Below the pieces are notes generated by a model that searched no databases, was not told where the DNA came from, and was given only the letters and a program-made list of their open reading frames with translations. Of a stretch of DNA of 64,000 nt, positions 59,160 through 64,000 are shown piece by piece. A program made the translations under genes and the position numbers. The DNA is taken from contig OX387202.1 of the NCBI GenBank assembly GCA_947561715.1, positions 11,049,001-11,113,000 of the forward strand. Direction: 5' to 3'. Position 1 is the stretch's first letter; each line of letters begins with the position of its first letter. This DNA is from Ascidia mentula. Taxonomy: Eukaryota > Chordata > Ascidiacea > Phlebobranchia > Ascidiidae.

Positions 59160-60700
59160 ATGTTCTTCATTCAGTTACAAAACAACACATGTATCGATGA
59201 ATCAACCAAAACCGTGAATCAGTATGAGAACAATTAGTCTGGCCCATATAGCACCAAACATTTTTATTTTGCACGGAAAGTTACAACGCACATAAACAAT
59301 GGACGTGATACACAAAATACCGTCTGCCGTTGGATCGCGGCCTATGTCATTGTTACACTTGGTATGTAGGGTTTCATTGCATGCACTGTAATATATTCTT
59401 TATTATTGTCAAATTCCAGCAATATTTTTTTCGACTACCTTTGGGATTTCTTCCTAATTTTCCTTGTTAAATTACGTGATTCAAGCAGTTTCTGTCTGTC
59501 TTGTATTGGTTGTATTTTGACAAATATATCTTGAAGTGCGTATAAAGATAAGTTTTACCCGTAATTGTTTAACATTTATCCTCGTGGTGTCGCTGTAATA
59601 ATGATGACACGTGTTTGCCTGTATATACTGAAATATCTTTGTATTCACGGAAGACTTGTTTTGTTTAGTTGGAATGTATGTTATCGCTATGATAAGCAAC
59701 TGCTATTTCATCGGGAAAGCCAACTATTCGATGGTTTGGGTTGTTTTCCCATAAGCACCATTGAACTATTTATTTGGATTTAACTACTTAACAAATATTG
59801 TTACCATATGTCTGATTTCTGTACAATCAGAAATTTCAGACACAATAAGGCAACGTCCCATAGGCAATTGGTAAATATTACCGTTTGTTATAAAACCATG
59901 TCTGTGTTTACATATTAATTGTTGATCGAATGGTAAGTTTGTTTTAGTCACTTGAACGTTTGCTGCTGCACTCAAGTTTGGTTTACCGAAAGCCTAGCGT
60001 GGCGCAAGAATACTACGAATTTGGTTAAAGATTGACACGACCTTTGTCCATACGATTGCAAGCAGTAGTGCCGCCAGGTTACTAAAACGCAGCAAAAGTT
60101 CACAGTTAATTTATCAGGTAAATGAAGGTCTAGTAAAGATAAGAGTTAGGAATATTATTTTTATCTTGGCAATCTAACCATATTTACGACAGTTTGTCAA
60201 GTGCCTACTGTAATAAAATCTCAGCACGTATGACGTCACTGAAGTATTGTGTCAATCTGTTCTGGCTTAGTTTGCTACTGAATGTAGTTTGTTAGTATCT
60301 GTACATGTTCGACTGTATTCAGAATTACGATTCATTACTCATACACTTCCTGTGCTTTCCAAAACATTCGATAGTTAAATACGCACAATGTTAAGTTTAA
60401 TTAGTTTAACGTAGAGTTTCCTAAATGGTGCGACTTTCACCTGTCGTATTGATAAAAACTAATTTTAATAAAAAGCGCATTCGTCTCCAAAAAAGGTCAA
60501 CACTAAAGACGGTCAAGTATTTGAGATGGGTCGTCATAATAGTTTGTAACACATATGAGTGCGTACATTGCATTACGCGTAGGCTCATTTGTAATTGTTA
60601 TGCAAAAGCAGGGTTTCGGTTTTTGTTGTAACGAAGTTGCATTAAAAATAATATTTTTTATATTAGAAACAACATTTGCAATTTGGGAAAGTTCCTTGCA
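59160..60700. other. Intergenic, with a repeat member at about 59.9-60.1 kb
   Basis: 59950-60060 shares TTGAACGTTTGCTGCTGCACTCAAG-like and TTTGGTTAAAGATTGACACG blocks with 35650-35760 and 50960-51040. No genes were recognised between C and D. Confidence 0.45.
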
Positions 60701-61939
60701 TCAAAATGGAGCAACGCAAAAATGGTAGGCTATTAGTGTTTACACTAAAATTTACAAATTATTTTGTTTAAAAAAAATTTGGGCCTATCTCAAATTTATG
60801 GTTTCATTGCATACACATAGTTTTATTTAAATCTGGAACTGAAATGTTTTGTAGTAATTCACTGAATATCTTTTTTGATTTAGTGCAAGAATTGCGTGGA
60901 TATTTTGATGCAAAATCTGCCAATATTCGAAAGGATATAGAAAGGTGACGATATGGGTTGTGTTTTATTTTTACGAAATATATTTTATGTAAGAGCCCAA
61001 CCATATCTAAACTAAAACAGCAAATATTGCTGAGTTGTCCTGGAAGAAACTAATGGGGGCACATTCCTCCCTACAAGCTCCTGTGAAATAATTTAAAGAA
61101 TATTTTTATTCAGAGAAAAAGAAATCAAGTGACCAAACCAAGAAAGACGTCGAAAACATCTTGAAGAATATACAAAACCGAAAAGAGGTAATTGTATCGT
61201 TTCTGCCGACTTTGTATTTGTACAAAGTTTGATTATAAACAAATACAAACTTTATTACAAAAAATATAGAATTTCAGATCAGCGACACATGTGGAAATAA
61301 TTCACAACAGTGAAAGGCAAAAGGAGTATGTGCCAATAATGGGTGATCTACCTGCACCATTTCCGCCACTAATAACTAAGAAAGAGTTGTGCAAGTTGGT
61401 AAAATAAAATAATAATATGAATTATGAAAAATAGCCATGCACAAATGATTTATTGTGTTGTAAGGTTTTGACAAAAAAATCCATGTGCTAAGATTGCTCA
61501 CAAGATACAATTTATTTGCACAGGGACAAAGAAACTATATCTTTATTCAGTGACTTAGAGGAATATGCCATTAACATGAACTCAACCAATGTTACATATT
61601 CAGCATTAATGAACGAACTCTTCGTTTGGAAATTAACCGATCTGGAAAAAGTTATTTATTTTATTTTTGATAAGCAATGTGGAGACCTTTTAGATCGAAA
61701 CAGTGACCATCTGTCTGCAGCTTATACACAATTCATTACTAAAAGGGAGTTTAAACATTATTATATGGTTTAGGTTCGGATACTTTTTCACTGGGTCAGC
61801 TCCCAAGATTTGAATGCAATCAACTTTCCTGAACACTTAGATGACGATTCGCCACTTGGTCATTTGAAGGCTATCAAACAAGACAAAACTGATTACTCTG
61901 ATTTGTTTCAACGGATCTGTAGATAAACAATTTAGGTAT

Positions 61940-62100
61940 CTTGCCACAATATACCTGATTTAACCTCTAAGCTCCTGCACTCAGTTGGTAGACTGTTGGG
62001 CCTGGTTAGACCTGATTTTTCAAATCCACTAATCGGAAAAAGCGGCCGATTGAGTCAGGCTGCAATGCCTTGACAGCGAAGGCAATATACATTGTGTTAT
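61940..62100 (+). mobile_element. tRNA-derived SINE, copy 2
   Basis: Contains GCCACAATATACC, CTCAGTTGGTAGACTGTTGG and GCCTGGTTAG, then the tail GGCTGCAATGCCTTG as in copy 1. The B-box half is degenerate. It starts 18 bp after the damaged donor of exon 6 of paralog D. Confidence 0.65.
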
Positions 62101-62524
62101 CTATTGGATAGCAGTGATCGCGTCTGCGCAGTTAATCTTGTCTGTTATGCATTGCATGAAAAACTTTTACAGGGTGTGTATAAGCATTGCGAGTTTGGGA
62201 AAAAAAGTTTGTCGCAACGTTTAAAGTATTTCATCTTTCCAAAATAGCAAGAGATTGTTTGTCTACAAATTTAAAACAATTCATGTTTTTTTACTAGGGC
62301 TGCCGCAATTCATTGCGAAACAACAGAAGGTTACGCAAAAGGATTTGGATACTATCCTGACCATTCATTGTCTGTTGATCCTGACAAATTCCATGGAGCG
62401 TGGAATGCTGTACTTATCAACAATGAGTGGAGGTTTATTGACACCCATTGGGGAGCAAGAAGTCGTGATGGTATTAAGGAGGTTTACTGACATTGTAGCC
62501 AAACTACATCAGCCACTTTTTTGG

Positions 62525-62660
62525 ATTTAAAAGCAAGCTCCCGGTGAGGTTTCAACTCCCAACCTTAAAATGACCAGACCGAACGCTCTGCTGAGGGTAT
62601 ATTGTGGTCAAAACTCGTAGGTGGAAATCCCAGGGAGTTAAACCCTCACCAGGAATTTTA
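62525..62660 (-). mobile_element. tRNA-derived SINE, copy 3
   Basis: Minus strand: CCACAATATACCCTCAGCAG, GAGCGTTCGGTCTGG, and GGGAGTTGAAACCTCACCGG. A second tRNA-like piece follows at 62615-62655 on the same strand. Confidence 0.55.
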
Positions 62661-62664
62661 GTCC

Positions 62665-62850
62665 GCCCTAACATGCCCCGTGCGCGCTTTTGACCATTGC
62701 TACTGCATATAACGAATTGTATTTGGTTGTGTTTGTGGTTGGTGAGGGGGATTCCACCCATTCCAATTCTTCGGGTTTTATTTGAACTGCTGTCTTACGT
62801 TTGTGTCATCTTCAGTAAAAGATTACATATACCTGATTGTTGTCAGATGT
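62665..62850 (+). repeat. Repeat shared with 44.25-44.46 kb
   Basis: See the entry at 44255. Located in intron 7 of paralog D. Confidence 0.5.
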
Positions 62851-63359
62851 ATGGAGATTTAGTCGCACGAAGGAGCAAGTCACGTATAAACAAATACCAA
62901 TATTACAGATGCAGTTTCGTATTTCGTATTAATATTACACTGTGTTCGCTACACTATTTAAGTGTTGTTATTTTTCCCTAAAACTGGATAAAATCATTAG
63001 GTACTCTGTTCACAAAAAGTCTCATTTTTCTATCAGAAACAACAAGAGCATTTACGTACAAATTTGAAGAGTTTTGGTTTCTCACTGATCCAGACATGTT
63101 TATTTCAAGCCATTATCCAGATGAATCCGCTTGGCAACTTTTGCATCAACCAATAACACTTGCTCAGTTTAAGGTAGAAAATTTGTACTTGTTTTAGTAT
63201 GTGGACATCTGGATTCGCCTGGCCTGTATGTTTGGGTGATACATGCAAGATATAACAAACAGCGTTATCATCAGGGGGTTCGTGCTATCCCCTTCTTATA
63301 ACTTGCGAACCGGTAGTTCAATGGCAAAACTCCTTAAATTGGTTCCATCTTCTCAAAAA

Positions 63360-63545
63360 GGAAAGCAAGAGCTACAATGCTGTTTAACGGTAATGTTATT
63401 GTTGTTCCCTTCTTCCTACTGATCCCCTCTTTACCTTGACGCTTTTTTGTAAGCAGTTCATTATAGCACTGATGATGAACCCAGTAAGAGTTCGAAACGT
63501 TTACTTAATATGATAAACAGCATTGTGGCTCTGGCTTTCTATTTT
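63360..63545 (+). repeat. Hammerhead-like repeat with inverted ends
   Basis: 63361-63387 (GAAAGCAAGAGCTACAATGC, then TGTTTA) is the reverse complement of 63511-63537 (TAAACAGCATTGTGGCTCTG, then GCTTTC) with few mismatches. Between them, 63469-63498 reads CTGATGATGAAC, loop, GTTCGAAACG. The 3' part matches the tails of the 5.1-5.6 kb copies. Confidence 0.65.
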
Positions 63546-64000
63546 AGACTTGTCAACTCCAGATATTTCGCACCTGGTTCCATCTTATTCTAACAGAAAC
63601 TCTTCTTAACACTTTTGAGTATCGTCACTGGTTACAAGCCAGATATTTTAAACACTGCATTTGAATTCCAGTTTTCTAATAGACGGCTCCAAGATTAAAT
63701 CCGACACTGAGTGAACGAAGGAGAATACAAACTACAAACTAGTCATGTATATATTCAGTAGTGTGTGTTGCCGGTAACTGAAACGTATACTTGTGCATTA
63801 TTTTCCACTCTTATACAAGCATGTGATCCATAATGTTCGGTAAGCTACTTACAAAGCAAACTGTTTCGACCAATAAGATCTCATCAGTGCAACTGGAGGG
63901 TGTAGTTCTGGACTAAACGGTAAAATTTGTCACGCGTTTTATCGCTTTCGCCTCGTTTAACTGTTGCCATCATGTTAATAAGCAATCTGTCAATAATATT
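63546..64000. other. No gene seen at window end
   Basis: The last exons of paralog D, if they exist, would lie beyond the window. Nothing coding is recognised here. Confidence 0.35.

Larger units (their letters stand above)
60706..63173 (+). pseudogene. Kyphoscoliosis/hillarin-like paralog D, probable pseudogene
   Basis: Exons 60706-60724, 60884-60944, 61114-61188, 61270-61394, 61524-61650, 61774-61922, 62298-62470 and 63037-63173 match exons 1-8 of A. Exon 1 (MEQRKN) has the same length and start. Faults: in exon 3 a TGA replaces CGA (after EKEIK) and the exon is one base short; the donor after exon 6 is AT rather than GT. Exons 9-10 are not in the window. Elsewhere the coding sequence is well kept (INMNSTNVTYSALM, GYAKGFGYYPDHSL, WRFIDTHWGA, WQLLHQPITL), so loss is recent. 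tRNA-type SINEs lie in intron 6 and intron 7. Confidence 0.75.

Overview
The window is eukaryotic and AT-rich, with split genes, GT-AG introns and dense repeats. It is most likely from an ascidian tunicate of the Ciona type. The main clue is a 16-nt sequence, ATTCTATTTGAATAAG, present twice on the minus strand at 34978-35009. From memory this is exactly the Ciona spliced-leader (SL) exon. An LGR-type receptor with LDL-A modules, LCCL/EGF/fibrinogen secreted proteins and kyphoscoliosis/hillarin-type genes also fit an invertebrate chordate.

Host genes. (1) 12453-17699 (+): a 13-exon secreted protein with two LCCL, three EGF and one fibrinogen C-terminal (FBG) domain; the exons sum to 1611 nt, an intact 536-aa frame. 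(2) 38764-43477 (-): an 8-exon secreted protein with signal peptide, duplicated coiled-coil exon and FBG domain; 891 nt, 296 aa. Its FBG part and 3' flank are an inverted duplicate of gene 1. (3) 28842-32653 (+): a two-exon, 1214-aa receptor with about 14 LDL-A-like modules and an LGR-like 7TM domain without LRRs. (4) A kyphoscoliosis/hillarin-like (transglutaminase-fold) cluster from 47.9 to 63.2 kb: gene A (-), fragment B (+), gene C (+) and pseudogene D (+). The catalytic Cys and His look absent, so these are probably pseudoenzymes. (5) Three consecutive protein tyrosine phosphatase exons at 52.6-53.2 kb (+), and one C-type-lectin-like exon at 51.9-52.2 kb (-).

Mobile and repeated DNA. 2.9-6.2 kb holds a broken Polinton (capsid-type genes and integrase). 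8.46-12.0 kb is a higher-order tandem array (1.0 kb and 0.6 kb units alternating, 1.59 kb period). Three pieces of one L1/Tx1-like LINE lie at 20.4-23.7 and 36.0-38.0 kb, two of them head to head. 23.87-28.7 kb is a large direct duplication whose first copy alone carries a solo LTR. hAT elements lie at 16.3-17.0, 45.6 and 47 kb. Hammerhead-ribozyme-like repeats, tRNA-derived SINEs and several minisatellites are scattered through the window.

Duplicated segments serve as internal empty-site controls: the two FBG loci date a hAT insertion and a 0.64-kb insertion with a hammerhead-like palindrome, and the 24-28 kb duplicates date the solo LTR. The most unusual signal is the perfect head-to-tail SL dimer, which lacks the donor GT of an SL RNA gene and looks like the 5' end of a retrocopied trans-spliced mRNA.
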